Below are positions 22,058-33,789 of a DNA stretch of 64,000 bases, in pieces. The translations under genes were made by a program, and so were the position numbers. Numbering within the stretch: the first letter of the stretch is position 1; each line of letters opens with the position of its first letter. Under the pieces are notes generated by a model. That model was not told where the DNA came from, made no database searches, and saw only the letters and a list, made by a program, of their open reading frames with translations. The stretch covers positions 11,671,840 to 11,735,839 of the forward strand of contig CM070628.1 in NCBI GenBank assembly GCA_036346255.1. The letters are read 5' to 3'. Origin of the DNA: Ampelocalamus luodianensis (Eukaryota > Streptophyta > Magnoliopsida > Poales > Poaceae).

Positions 22058-24814
22058 CCACTAGCCAGCCAGTTTGGCCCACATGAAACTTTGATAGACA
22101 GTCCAACAACGCGGAAAGCTCGACATTTCTGAATTCTGGGACAAGCTAATTGGGCAATCGCCTCCGGTCTTATCTGTGGTGGTTTGCCTGTCCTTGCTTA
22201 GTCTCGTTTCGAGTTGACATGCTACTTCCCGCGTCTTGTCAAAGTATCACTGGGTGATAATACAGGTGTCCTTAAACATTCAGCAGCACAGCTGCAGCAG
22301 TATGCTTTGCAAAAGCTTCCCTTTCGTGTACTGTTTCTTTCACTTTCTCTCGCCCTGTCCCTAGCAATGGCTGCCCATAAAGTAACTGTTCGCACATATC
22401 TTACACACCACATTTCTTCAGAAAAAAAAATCTTCACACCACAGGTTTCAGAGTTCAGGCAATATCAGTGGTCACCTTGAACACTTATAGGCCGTTGCCC
22501 CCTAATTAATCAGAAGTACACCCGTAGCCCCAGGGTTATCAGAAGATGGTCTGATGAGGCGAACCCAACAAAGGGTATCAGATCCTCCACCATTACATGT
22601 CTAGTATAGTATACTACCATTTGTTTAGTTATAGCCATCTTACCGAAAGATTAACATACTAGTAACTACGACGTCCTACAAGACCTGATGTGATAGGATG
22701 GAATGGTAGAGGATGCGATTCCAACGAAGATCTAAAATGCTATCGCTATCGATTCCTAAATTTACAAACAAAAGTCACCGTTTCACCATCCAGACACCAG
22801 CAGTTGGGAGCAATACGGCTCACGAGTACATGCAACAGGCGTACAGAGATAGGTCTTTCTCCCTTCTCTGTATCTCATTTATAGTTGCTTCTCCAACGAG
22901 TGCTCTGTGCAGGGGGCTCCAGCTCTAAAACTTCGGGAACATATCGCTACTCTGCACGCAAGGGTGAATCCAACCAGTGGTAGAGCCAGGAATTTTCTAA
23001 AGACTGGGCAAACCGCAAGCTAAATACTTAATTATAGTCTATTAAGAATCGCAAGTATCGGATATTCGAATACACAGTTACACAAATCCACAATTATTTT
23101 AAAGTAAAAGAATGGATACAATACATCACACATGTAAAGGTTTACAGATGGAAATAAAAACGAGATACGATGACAAACAACTCACTAGACACTAACAAAG
23201 TTGTGACGAGTCGACAACAAAAGTCCAAATATTCAATCACATAACAAAAAGAGAGTGTTGATCCAATCTCCTATTCCAATCTGCCACCAAAAAGACCTAA
23301 CTTGCAAGTGAGCCTCACATCCCACCTACCACCACCACCAGATCCAATCGATCGAGAAAGAGAAGGGTCGAGAAGGGAGCCACACTTGAGTCCTGAGGAG
23401 CGACTGAGCTCGAGAAGAGAAACCCTAGGTCCCAGGTTCTTATTGGCAACCGACGGGCAATAGCGGGTTGGCGGCGGCACAGGGAGACCGGGGTGGCAAT
23501 GCGAGGAGGCACATCCTGACGGCCGTGCGGGCGAGCTTGAGCCCAGGGCGGCGGTGTGACAAGCCGGGGAGGCCAGGGCGACTAGGCCCGAATGCGGAGG
23601 GGGAGGACCGAACGGAGGAGGCCAGGAGAGGAGGGGACTGCCGGCTGCGCCACTGCGGCCAAGACCCAAAAGGCTGAGGGCGAGGAGGCCAACTCAGGAG
23701 GGGATCTACGGCAGTGACAAATAGAAGTCTAGAAAATCTGGTATTTAATATTTTATTTAATTAATTCTCTGGAGACTTTACCGTTTACTCTTGTTGATGA
23801 CTTAATGTTGTATTGTATAGATAATATTACAGTAACGAGTAATCTATACTATATAGTTGTATTTTGTATAGTGATAAACATTAAAATTGTTCATTAATTT
23901 GTAATAATGAAGAAACGAGTTTTGCGTAACTATTCCACAAGCAATTTAAGTAGTACCCCCAAACGAGATACTTTCATTGTATTTCTCTCTTCTTTTTTTG
24001 TTTCTCTTCTCTTCATATATAAATTTGGATTGTACCAAAGTACAAGCTTAGTCTCATGTATGAATTTGGATTGTACTAAAGTACCAGCTTAGTCCTTTGA
24101 GGACACCCAACATCTATTTTTATGTGCCACTGTCTGCGCCATTGTCTCGGAAAGAAATCAAGAGTCACTGTAAGGGCAAGGAACTTAAATGTGCATTTAA
24201 CTACGAGCCAACCGACCAGTATGGAAAAAATGTTTAGGCCGTGTTTGAGATGCTTTTGCTTGAGCTTGTAGTCGCCAAAAGGTTAAGCTCCGTTTGAAAC
24301 ACAGAAATTTTTTCAAATTCCTACAGAAATTGAACGATTTTATATAAAATTCTTGCAAAATTTCTATGGAACTCACTAAAAAAGAGCCCGTATCTCAGGG
24401 GAGCTTAAGCTCAATCTGTACTAAGAAGCCAATTTTTAAAGGAAGCTAAGCTACACCAAATAAACGCTGCAACTAATGACCACGATCCCTTTGCAACATC
24501 AGTGAAGAAACACGCTGTAGATGAAAAACGTTTTGTCAGCAAGGCCTCTCACAGACAGAAACCATTAAGCTAGCAGCTCGCTTTTGGGCCTATGCAATTA
24601 TCTACTCCAGTAAGCCACTCCATGTCGCTCGCAGGCTCACATGCAAAAGGAACCAATCCATCGTCTTGCAGCTGCCTGCAACCATGCTTCCAAATGAGAC
24701 AAACAGGTGGGTGGTTGTTAGAATTTACCAATGTGCAATACACAGTTTCACACCGACCACAAGCGTTAGGTAAACAGCTTTACAGGCACAGCTCGGTTAC
24801 CTTGGAATAAGGAA
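22058..24814. other. Intergenic, no gene recognised
   Basis: A GC-rich island at about 23,270-23,700 has ORFs in several frames on both strands without a recognisable domain. The rest is AT-rich. A phrase GTGGTAGAGCCAGG at 22,979 resembles a common grass transposon terminus, but no matching second end was found. Confidence 0.4.
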
Positions 24815-24824
24815 TCACCAGTTC

Positions 24825-25066
24825 GAATTTTTTTTAAAATATTATTATTTTTAAAGATATTTACAAAAATAAATAGTCGATTAAAAAAATTACAAAAATG
24901 TATCTCATGCTTGATTGAAGCGGCGGCGAGAATAATCGTCGATTCAAGCGGCGGCGAGGACCCCGCCCCCCACATCGCCGATTGAGGAATGAATCGTCGA
25001 TTCAATGGCGGCGAGAATGAATCGCCGGTTTAGCGGCGATAGGATATCGCCGATTAAGCGGCGATT
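24825..25066 (+). repeat. Left terminal and subterminal inverted repeat of the MULE
   Basis: The outer 80 bp pair with 33,700-33,779 in reverse complement (shared GATATTTACAAAA and AAATAAATAGTCG). The inner part is an irregular run of CGGCGA/TCGCCG motifs, likely transposase-binding or structural repeats. Confidence 0.85.
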
Positions 25067-25456
25067 CATTCCCAACCCTTATTTTCCTATTTCACTTGGC
25101 GGTTTGTGATTTTCATAAATTTTAAGCGATGCGAAATCATTAGACTCGTAATAACATTTTATCATCATCGTATGTTGTTCTACTACGGTTAATTTTGAAG
25201 AATTTAGCGAGGGCGTTTGAGGTATGAGCGATTCGTAAAGGAAGATAAGTGATATTGCCATTCCCAACCCTTATTTTCCTATTTCACTTGGCGGTTTGTG
25301 ATTTTCATAAAAATTAAGCGATGCGAAATGTGTTGGACTCGTAATAACATTTTATCATCATCGTATGTTGTTCTACTACGGTTAATTTTGGAGAATTTAG
25401 CGAGGGCGTTTGAGGTATGAGCGATTCGTAAAAAGAAAGATAAGTGATATTGCCCT
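25067..25456. repeat. Tandem duplication, two copies of about 192 bp, inside the MULE
   Basis: CATTCCCAACCC begins at 25,067 and again at 25,259. The copies differ by a few substitutions (AAATCATTAGACTC against AAATGTGTTGGACTC) and end GATAAGTGATATTGCC. They follow the left inverted repeat. A diverged third version of this unit is at 28.6 kb. Confidence 0.8.
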
Positions 25457-25509
25457 TAGCAAGAATTCATACTCGATATTACGGAACTTGTAGAAGAGCG
25501 TCATAACAC

Positions 25510-28190
25510 TTAACTAAAATGATAATTGACAACATTGATAATAATATTTTTGTCGTGGTCGCGGCGTCAGCGTCTCCATGTGGGTGCCTCTAGTCGGGCG
25601 CGGATAAGGTCCGTGGTGACGTCGGAATCCGATGTCTCCTTGGTCTGAGTATTTCGCGTGGCGCATGTCTTGAAGGTGTGCGGACTCCACGCAAATGGAG
25701 CACTTCTTCGTGCGACGTCCGGCCGCCTCGTCCATATCGTTCTGATGCGCGTACATCGCGCGCCAACCTTTCCCTTGAGCCTAGCAATGTCCGCGGTCCA
25801 GATTAGTTGCTCCCAGGATGGATGGCCAGTGAAATGGCCAACAACGGCGTAACCATACATCTCTCCACTCCATGTTTGCATCACGCCTCCTTGGTGAAAT
25901 AGTGAGAGAGTCTTGGCCGGGATCTTTGCGCCACCGTCGAGCAGGCCATGACATGGGAGCGGGGCCTATGCGAGAAGAAGGGCTTGTTACAAGTGCATAC
26001 GCAACTATCGCGGCGTAGCGTGCACTCATGGGTGATCCTCGCGGTTAGTCCCGCGACGCCCTTTATCCCTGCACATTATCTCGAAGCGAAGCTCCCTCGT
26101 GCCCATCTTGAATGCCCGGTGCATCTCACCCTTCTTGCTCTTCTCCTCCATATATACGGTGATCATGGCGGAGTAGAGTACTCTGTCATTGCCATGGTGA
26201 GCGGCGCATTCTCGCATCTGTTAACAAAGTAGTTTGTGGTACCGCGGAGAATTGCCTCCACAATACCAACCAAAGGGAGGCACCTGCGCGCGCGCATGAC
26301 CCGATTGTAGACCTCGGCTAGGTTGGTTGTCATGATACCATATCGAGCACCACCCTGTCATGCGGCGACCACTTCTCCTCGGGCTCGTGCTCAATCTAGT
26401 CGAGAAGCATTTGACTGTGCCCTGTCTTCCTCGTGACACTAGGAGCGTCGTGGGTAGTTGTGTCAATGCTTGGGGGCTGATCGGCGCTTGGGCGCCCTTG
26501 TCGATGTCTCCCATACGTGGGTTTGGGTCGGTCGTCGAGAATCTTCGAGTGTGTCAAACTTACTGCGCTGGTTCGGTTGCCTGGTAGCTTGAACATGTTC
26601 ATCAAGTCCTTGTTGCGGGCGCTTATAGAAGTTTGCACCCAAGTGCCTCATGCACCACACGCTCTGTAGATCGGCCATGGAAGTGGAGCGTTCTCTCCTC
26701 ATTGTATTTGTGTTATTGCACGCAGCAGCCCGCGTGCGGTCATGTATGAGGCATACGTTGGGGCGGTCCCGCTGCTGAAATCCTCACATTCTTGGGAACC
26801 ACGGCCCGATTATCAGTGTTCTCGCTTTCAGCAGCGAATGCCTGAGGAAGAACTTGATTGTTTCCGTCCGTCGCTAATGCGGTCGATGTCGCCCTTGTAC
26901 CGCGATCGGGAATGTGTCATCGATACACAAGATTGGGCGACATGCGAATGCATTGATGCATGGACCAACGCGAAGAATGCTGTTGTAGTACCCTCTTATT
27001 AGGCCGCCGGATGCGTGGCGTCTTGAATGTCGATATGAGTGTCGGGATTCTGTCTTGTATGACTTCGGAGTTGTCGGGGAGGTTGTGGTAGGAATCCTCG
27101 AGCGCGCGAACCTTGATTCCAATGCCTTCGTTTTGCCCTCCAAGCCTTGGCATAGGCGATAGTGTCTTTGGAACCTTGACTCAATGGCGAATGATGGATC
27201 GTGGCTCAAAATCTAGGTTATCCACGATCTCACCGTACATGAGATTGGCAATGAAGCTCGATGATAGGTTCGGTGGGACATGGCGACTTCAGCGACGGCG
27301 CATGTGTGAGGACCACTATGGAGCACTTCGATGAGGTGTCCCACTTGGGTGAAATGTGTGCGCGCCAAGAGGCATCCTCTATCTTTGCACTTGACGTCGT
27401 AGTATCTTGGGGTAGACTTGACGACGGTGAATGTGCGTCGAACCGACAATGCCCAGAATTTGACCGCATCTTGCACGACCTCCTTGCATTTGTACGTAGC
27501 TCCTAGTCTGACCTCGCTCTGGTCGTACTCCCATGGTACATGGGAGCCTTCGTTGACGACGAGGTTCTCGAATCGTATGTGTTCCATTCGGATGGAACCG
27601 CCTTACAGTCGCATCATCGTCGTCATCGAGCCTTCATCTTGGACAACGTCATGTAATCTTGGTCTTGAGCTCCATCATTTCCACTAGGTCTTCCGGCTCC
27701 TCCCCTCGTCAGCAAGCCTACTAGCCTGTCTCACTGAATGAGGTAACTCGGCGACATCAGCAACCTCTTGCCCTTCTGCCATTGTGTGCGGCGCGCAAGA
27801 GTCACCTATTTCTTCGTCGGTGTCAGCAACTCCTACTTGTTCGGCGCAGATGCGAGTGGATTTTGCAAGCGCTGGATCGGAAGGACCAATTTCCATCCCC
27901 TCTCCCTCGCCATGCGTACATCGACCGCCATGAATTTGTTCCTTTTAGTTGCACTAACTCCCAATCGTGGGTTTGTCTGCCGAGGGGCGAAGCGACTCAA
28001 TGTCGAATCGTGACATCACGGTCCACTTGGGCGTGTGGAACAACCACCGCATCCACGGCACCTATTATGCGTTGGTCAAGTCTTGGTAGGCACGCGTCCA
28101 TGGTGGAAATAACTCAAATCAATTCCTCGGGACCCTCCATAATAGTCCTCGGCGTAGTAAATTTTGAAATTGACGACGTCGGACATATTT
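25510..28190 (-). pseudogene. MuDR-like transposase, frameshifted
   Basis: In order on the minus strand: an N-terminal part (QFQNLLRRGLLWRVPRN near 28,170); the Mutator DNA-binding domain at 27,587-27,300 (LGATYKCKEVVQDAVKFWA, RRTFTVVKSTPRYYDVKC); the catalytic MULE domain near 27,000-26,900, fragmented (GPCINAF, CIDDTF); and the C-terminal part 26,217-25,510 (HRAFKMGTREL, MYGYAVVGHFTGHPSWEQL, then KKCSIC). These match the second MULE at 47.6-50.7 kb piece by piece. At least five frame changes separate the parts, so no full protein can be made as written. Confidence 0.8.
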
Positions 28191-28439
28191 GACGTCTTTG
28201 CGATGTGAAGAACATTTACGATGAACTACATATGTGCAGCCGAATATCCCACCAAAAAGTATGTAAAGCGGACTTCACTCGTAATGACACATCAAGAATC
28301 ATGTAATCCGTTACATAAGAAAATTACAGGGTGGGCAGCTGATTTGACAGTAGCCGCTAGATTTTCTCCTCCTCTCTGTTGTGTCCTTCTATTTTTAGTT
28401 GAGTAAGGCGAGTCTGTGTGGAATTTCGGCGGTTGCAAG

Positions 28440-28690
28440 AGGATTTTGTAGAGATCGGGGGCTGTCGCGGTTTAATCGGCGATACCTTCTGTCGCCGATT
28501 GAGCTGGCGATACCTTCATGTCGCCGATGAAGCGGCGATACATCGTGAACCGGCAACTAAGCGGTTCAAGCGGTAGCGAGATTAATTTATCCAAATTGTT
28601 CGCCCGCTATTTGTTGTTGTGCATTGTTGGAAGATTTTTGGAGGGCGATTGAGGATTAATGATTCGTATGTACCAACGCAGTGATATTGA
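28440..28690 (+). repeat. Internal copy of the MULE subterminal sequence
   Basis: TCGCCGATTGAG and CGGCGATACATCG motifs are followed by a stretch ending GATTCGTATG and AGTGATATTG. It aligns in the same orientation with 25,020-25,258 (GAGCGATTCGTAAAG...AAGTGATATTG). It lies exactly between the transposase and the GRF gene, as if it were the left end of a second element. Confidence 0.65.
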
Positions 28691-28873
28691 AATGCGTTCG
28701 GGAATCTCTGCACAACTCCGTTGGAGAACTTTGGGAAATGGCCTTAGCGATAACCACCACGACATTTCATCAGACAAAGGATTAAATGGCACGCGGGACA
28801 ACGAGCCGAGGCGGTACACGCATGCATTTAGGGAAATTGAAATACATGGGACATGTGGAGGAATAGGGTAGAA

Positions 28874-29617
28874 CTACTGAGTCGAACGTGGCCATTTACC
28901 CTTGCGGGCCAGCTCGGCGTTGTACTCCTCGCCTTGCGCCTTGGCTCTCGCCGCGATGGCCCTCTTTCGCTCCCTCTCGGCCTCCGTCGCCTCGCATGCT
29001 CACGCTCCTGCTCCTCGCGCTGCCTGTCCCGCCTACCTTGCTCGGCCTGCTCAGCTTTCAACTCTTTGAGGCGCCTTTCACGGGTCTCGATGTGCTCCCT
29101 GGCCCAGCTCTTCCGTCTCAGCAATGACCACATGTCGTAGGGGTGGATCTTGTCGTCGATCCACTGCCGGAAGTCGCATAGTCTTTGGCGGAGCTGCGGT
29201 GGGTAAAGAGAGTTCGTTACCCCGTTTTCCGGAATAAAAAAAGCATTGTACCATGAAATAGGGTTTCATTACCGGATGCCTGTTGTTGCAGTCAACGGCG
29301 TAGTTTGGGCAGCACCAATAGCGCTGCCCAATGGTCCACTCATCGGTTGATTTGACACACTTGCAGGCGTCCCTACACCAAAGATAGGGGTGCCACCTAT
29401 CGGGGTCCTACGGAGGCGTTCGCAGCATAAGAGGGTCGCGGTTGGACCCGAGAATCGTTGGGCGTACTACGGCGACTTCCTCGGATCCACGATTCGGAAA
29501 GGTTTGGTGTGTGAAAGGCTCTTGACTAGCGGCATGATAGCGAGCGGTGGTCTCATGGGGGGACACCCAGTCCTTCAAAAGCTTGCGGATTTTCTCCCAT
29601 TCCTTCTCTTTGTCCAT
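28874..29617 (-). pseudogene. GRF-type zinc-finger, coiled-coil protein carried by the MULE (one amber codon, one frameshift)
   Basis: The start is the ATG at 29,615-29,617 (MDKEKEWEKIRKLLKDWVS). Residues around 80-100 read CKCVKSTDEWTIGQRYWCCP, the cysteine and arginine-aromatic spacing of GRF zinc fingers. A short intron with good consensus follows (donor CCG|GTAATG near 29,279, acceptor CCACCGCAG near 29,195). The next exon encodes LRQRLCDFRQWIDDKIHPYD and a long charged coiled coil (about ERRLKELKAEQAEQGRR to ARAKAQGEEYNAELARKG), ending at the TAG at 28,874. Only two defects are seen: an in-frame TAG after LRTPP where CAG is likely, and a 1-nt shift near 28,995. The role is unknown; GRF fingers often bind single-stranded nucleic acid. 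Confidence 0.65.
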
Positions 29618-29694
29618 GTTTTTACTTTGTGGTCTTTGTTGTGGACTAGTTGGACGAGATTCTGTTGTATTTATAGTTTGGAGGATGGAGCTGT

Positions 29695-30008
29695 TGCCGG
29701 GCCTCTCGTGCCATCGTCCTAATAAACTAGGCCGTGTGGTCACATCGTCCTCAAAAGCTAGCCCGTGTGGTCACATCGTCCTGAAAACCTGGCTACTCTG
29801 GTGCCATCGTCCTGAAAAGCTAGCCCGTGTGGTCACATCGTCCTGAAAAGCTGGCTACTCTGGTGCCATCGTCCTGAAAAGCTAGCCCGTGTGGTCACAT
29901 CGTCCTGAAAAACCGGCTACTCTGGTGCCATCGTCCTGAAAAGCTAGCCCGTGTGGTCACATCGTCCTGAAAAGCTAGCCCGTGTGGTCACATCGTCTTG
30001 AAAATCTA
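29695..30008. repeat. 31-bp minisatellite with alternating A/B units
   Basis: Nine to ten units end in CATCGTCCTGAAA. Two variants alternate: AGCTAGCCCGTGTGGTCA and a version with GGCTACTCTGGTGCC. This makes a 62-bp higher-order period over most of the array. It sits directly upstream of the GRF gene start. Confidence 0.9.
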
Positions 30009-30208
30009 CCTTTTAAGGGCGATGCTACAAGACGGAGCAACCTTTAAGGACTCTGTCAGCGCCCGTGTTGTCGCATCGCCCAAGAAACCTAGCTCGATTT
30101 GTCACGTCGTTGCGAACAGTTGGATCGTCAAAGAAAGCAGCCATATTACTCATATACAAAGATGTCGTAACAACGGTTGGCATAATGAAAAAATTACATA
30201 AAGGAAAT

Positions 30209-32640
30209 CTAATGGCGCCCTCTTAGGTCGCACCGCGCGTCACCGGGCCTCTGCGTCGCCGCGGCGAAGTACGTCGGAGGGTCGGTGCGACAACCCAACC
30301 CACGCGAGTAGTCCGCGGTGGTGTAGCAATGGGCTGCTCCTGCGTCGGTGATCTGCTTTATCGGGGTGCGTCGGTGATCTGCGTGACTGGTCGCGCTCGG
30401 CGCCGTACAAGCGAGAAGCCTCAAAGAGAAGCGTGTCACGCGGATCCACGAAGAAGTCCTCGATGGGTGCGATAGGTGCATCGTCGCCCAAAGATGTGCT
30501 CGGACGGCGCGGCATAGTCTGCCCGCGTGCGGGTGGGCGAGGACCCGTGATGAAGATCGTCGTTACAAACTTATGAGGTTCGAAATGAAATGAAGAAGCG
30601 ATGTCGGCGTGTCGTGTCGAACTCACCTCCCACATGTCGGAGGTGCTCCTCCCGCCCGCGCACGCGGCGTGCGCCACGTCGCGAGCGGGAGGCGTGTCCT
30701 ACCACCTCGGTGACCCTCGTCCTCGGTTGCGCTCGGTCCACCGGGTCGGTCGGCGTCGCGACCAATCGCGGTCCGCGCTCCGCGTCGCTTGCCTCCACGA
30801 TCTGTGCGAGAGCCTCTCGATCTCCCAGACATTGCCATGTCTTTGCGCGAGTCTACCATCTCGGCGACCTCCGGTGAAGATCCACCGCACGGTAATCATC
30901 AAGTTGTACACGTAAGTATATCAAATTAAATATGAAATATGTAATATTGAGTACGTGCTGGCTGCGGTGGAAGCGGTCGGTGGGTGGGAGTGCGTGTCGG
31001 ACGTCGCGGACGCATGTCGGCGGTCGACCACGACCGGACGCCGCGGAGCCTCGTCGAGTGAGTACCACTCCATGTAGTGCTCGTGCGTCTCGGGTCGTAG
31101 GCCTCGTCGCAACCTCGGCGAGGGTCTCGTCGGCGGCACTCAACCGTCCACCCAAGGGCCATCTGTCAGAGCCGAGGACATCGTGCCACGAACTCCCTTC
31201 CTAGTTTACCCGTGGATGGCAAGAAAAATATTTGGTTGCGATGTAACACATATTGTGCGGACATAAAAGTCAGCAGTGAACCTACGGCGTGTCGTGCGCG
31301 GCACCGCCTTCCCGCGAGGGCGGGACCTCTGTCGCGAGCCCGGCGGCGCATGACCATTGTATCTGTTACTCCTCCACGAAGATGTCGTGCACCAAGGCAC
31401 TCGCGTGTACCGGTACGTCGAGTCGCGTGCCGCGGCAAGACCGAGCCGTTGAGGCGCGCGCGACCACCGGTGCGTCAGCATCAGACGGTCGGATAGCGCG
31501 GTCATCGGTCGGTGATCGAACATCATAGCGTACTCGGGTAGGAGCCTGCGAAGTGATCGGCGTGAAGGTGACTGTGCAATACAACACCGCAAACTAAGTA
31601 CACAAAATAACGATTGCAAAATGAAAATAACAAAAGATTACGAAACTAACCGTCGGCGGCACCACAAAGTGCCCATGGTCGGCCGGTCCAGGTCGTCCTG
31701 CGGGGTGTACAAGCCGTCCCCGTACGCTGTCAAGTCCACCCGTGGTCGTCCGATCTGGAAACGCTCCAACAAGGCAACAACCACAGCTGCAGTAGGAGCG
31801 GGCATCCCGAGAGGATCGGCCGTCACATAACGCCGCGCGCGTCACCTGCGGTCGCGTGATGCGTCGCGCGACAACCGCGGCGGACCACGCGTCATTGCGG
31901 GATCCGCTCGATCGGTGACTCGGCCACCTCCTGCGCGTACCGGATGTAGTGCTTGTCCACGCTGTCGCCTTGGGAGCTCAGGAACATCACCCACCCGAAC
32001 AACCACAGCAGGTAGGCCTCGAAGTGCCTCGTAACGGCTGACGGCGGCTGCGTCCGCGACCATACGCTCGCCGCAAGAAGACACGTAATGCGTCGGCCAC
32101 GGTTCACAAGCGAATTATTACGAGAAAAATAGTTCGAAAACACTTACGTAGGCGGCGGATCCACTTCGGCGTGGGCGTGCGGTCGCCGAACTCGGCGTCT
32201 GTACGCTGCTGGCGGCGGGATATCGCGGAACTCGCCTGGAGGTCCGTGCGCCACGTGGCGGGGCGTCGTGCGCCACCATTGGGCGCTGCGCGAGGCAACC
32301 GGTCGGTAGCTCACATCTGCGGCGTCGGCGTCATCTCCCGCACGGGAGATGGGCGTGTGGGTCTCGGCCTCGGCGGTCAACGGCGCCGTCGGTAGGGCGC
32401 GATCGTGCGGAAGCGCCTAGCGTCACGACCGGCCGCGCCGGTCGATCGTCCTCCACCGTCGCCTCCACCATCCTCGCGAGTGGAAGGAGGCTGCCGCTCT
32501 CAACTGCGTCCAAGCGATTAAGCACAAGCGAGTCAACGCAAAATAATCGGACCGCCATTGAGTGCATGAAGGACACAACTTCACGTACCTCGGAATCCGG
32601 TCTCGGTGCGACCTCCATGCCCGATGGGGTCTTTGCGTGG
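30209..32640 (-). pseudogene. Plant mobile domain (PMD) protein gene carried by the MULE
   Basis: Minus-strand pieces in order: SGSLLPLARMVEATVEDDRP with GASARSR; CGEM/TPTPQM; AYLLWLFGWVMF, SQGDSVDKHYIRYAQE and RIPQ near 32,000-31,900; ERFQIGRPRVDLTAYGDGLY and DRPTMGTLWCRRR near 31,750-31,640; VHDIFVEE near 31,370; then arginine-rich C-terminal parts to a stop at 30,209. This is the order expected for MAIN/MAIL1-like PMD proteins. The pieces change frame several times. Some changes fit introns and others look like indels next to CG, so whether it is functional is unclear. It is upstream of the GRF gene on the same strand. Confidence 0.65.
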
Positions 32641-33049
32641 CCAACGCCCCAAGCTCTATCGGCGCCTAGCCCTCGGAGAACGCGATCGAGGCGCTACGGT
32701 GGCTGGTCAATCACGAGTCAAGCAACTCGTACTCACTCGCGTCGCCATGCACGAAAATGCGACAAGATAGAAAGTTCATATTTTTCCATGCATCTTTACA
32801 TAGCCTATGTAGCAACTACGAATTTTCTTTACAAATTTAATACATGTCATGCTACTTTTCTAGTTAAGCGATGTTTTGGTACTAACAAGATATTGACCAC
32901 GCACTAACACAACTAATAACAACGTACTAACAAAATAATAACGCGCACATATATTCTCATTGTTTTTAGACCTACACGGCTACTCAGTGTTTTCTCACAA
33001 TTCAAAAATGTATCGTGCATTAATTATGTTACTACGGTCAACAGCGCCA

Positions 33050-33335
33050 TACTCAATTCTATGTCGCTATTGTCGTAATTCTATGTCCAACTCAAAATAT
33101 GTACTACAGTTCGGCTACATTTATGTAACCTACTCGATTCTATGTCGCTATTGTCGCATTTCTATGTCGCTACACAACTCAAAATATATCTTGCATGATT
33201 CGACTAAATTTATGTGACCTACTCAATTCTATGTCGCTATAGTCGCAATTCTATGTCGCTACACAACTCAAAATATGTATTCTGAGTTCGACTACATGTA
33301 TCTAACCTACTCAATTCTATGTCGCTATTGTCGTT
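33050..33335. repeat. Tandem repeat, 81-89-bp period, about 3.3 units
   Basis: TACTCAATTCTATGTCGCTA recurs at 33,050, 33,131 (one mismatch), 33,220 and 33,308. Each copy is followed by a second AATTCTATGTC phrase and CAACTCAAAATATGT. It lies between the right inverted repeat and the PMD gene. Confidence 0.85.
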
Positions 33336-33523
33336 TGCTAACCTACAAGGTTTGGGCGTAACATACGATTTGAAAAATTTATCGCAACACAAGATGATCG
33401 ATCAAACCGATGCTCTATCGATCTCTCCACCGCCACGAACCAGCGGGCTTCGCGCAATTTCTTCTCTCCTCTCCAATCTCTCTTGTTTTTTTCGGAATTA
33501 AAATGAATTCGATTGATTTTTCG

Positions 33524-33536
33524 AGGATTTTATAGT
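33524..33536 (-). promoter_or_regulatory. TATA-like box in the right MULE subterminal region
   Basis: On the minus strand GACTATAAAATCC lies just inside the right inverted repeat, reading toward the PMD gene. The related MULE at 46.8 kb has CCCTATAAAAGG at the comparable place, which supports a terminal promoter. Confidence 0.45.
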
Positions 33537-33789
33537 CATTTTTGTCGCTTGATTGAGCGGCGACAGAACCTATCGCCGATTGAGCGGCGACAGAAATCGC
33601 CAGCTTCTCGCCGCCGATTGAAGCTAGCGATAAATAGCTAACCCGCCGTGAGTGGCGAGTTGAACCGGCGATAGGTTCACATCGCCATTCAATGGCGCAT
33701 GTAAACACATTTTGTAATTTTTAAACGACTATTTATTTTGTAAATATCTTTAAAAATAACAATATTTTAAAAAAAATTCTCACCAGTTC

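Larger units (their letters stand above)
24825..33779 (-). mobile_element. 9-kb composite Mutator-like element (MULE) carrying PMD and GRF zinc-finger genes
   Basis: The ends are inverted repeats starting GAATTTTTTTTAAAATATT, nearly identical over about 80 bp (24,825-24,907 and 33,700-33,779). They are followed by less conserved subterminal blocks rich in TCGCCGATTGAGCGGCGA. A perfect 10-bp target duplication TCACCAGTTC flanks it (24,815-24,824 and 33,780-33,789). All genes are on the minus strand: a PMD protein (32.6-30.2 kb), a GRF-type zinc-finger protein (29.6-28.9 kb) and a MuDR-like transposase (28.2-25.5 kb). Two tandem arrays and one internal copy of the subterminal sequence lie inside. 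It inserted about 400 bp downstream of the PTPA stop codon. Confidence 0.88.

Noticed and set aside
23271..23669. 132-codon Pro/Ser-rich minus-strand ORF
   Set aside because: Open frames occur on both strands of the same GC-rich island and no family motif is seen.
22975..23740. GTGGTAGAGCCAGG as the start of a transposon
   Set aside because: The matching inverted end and a duplication were not seen.
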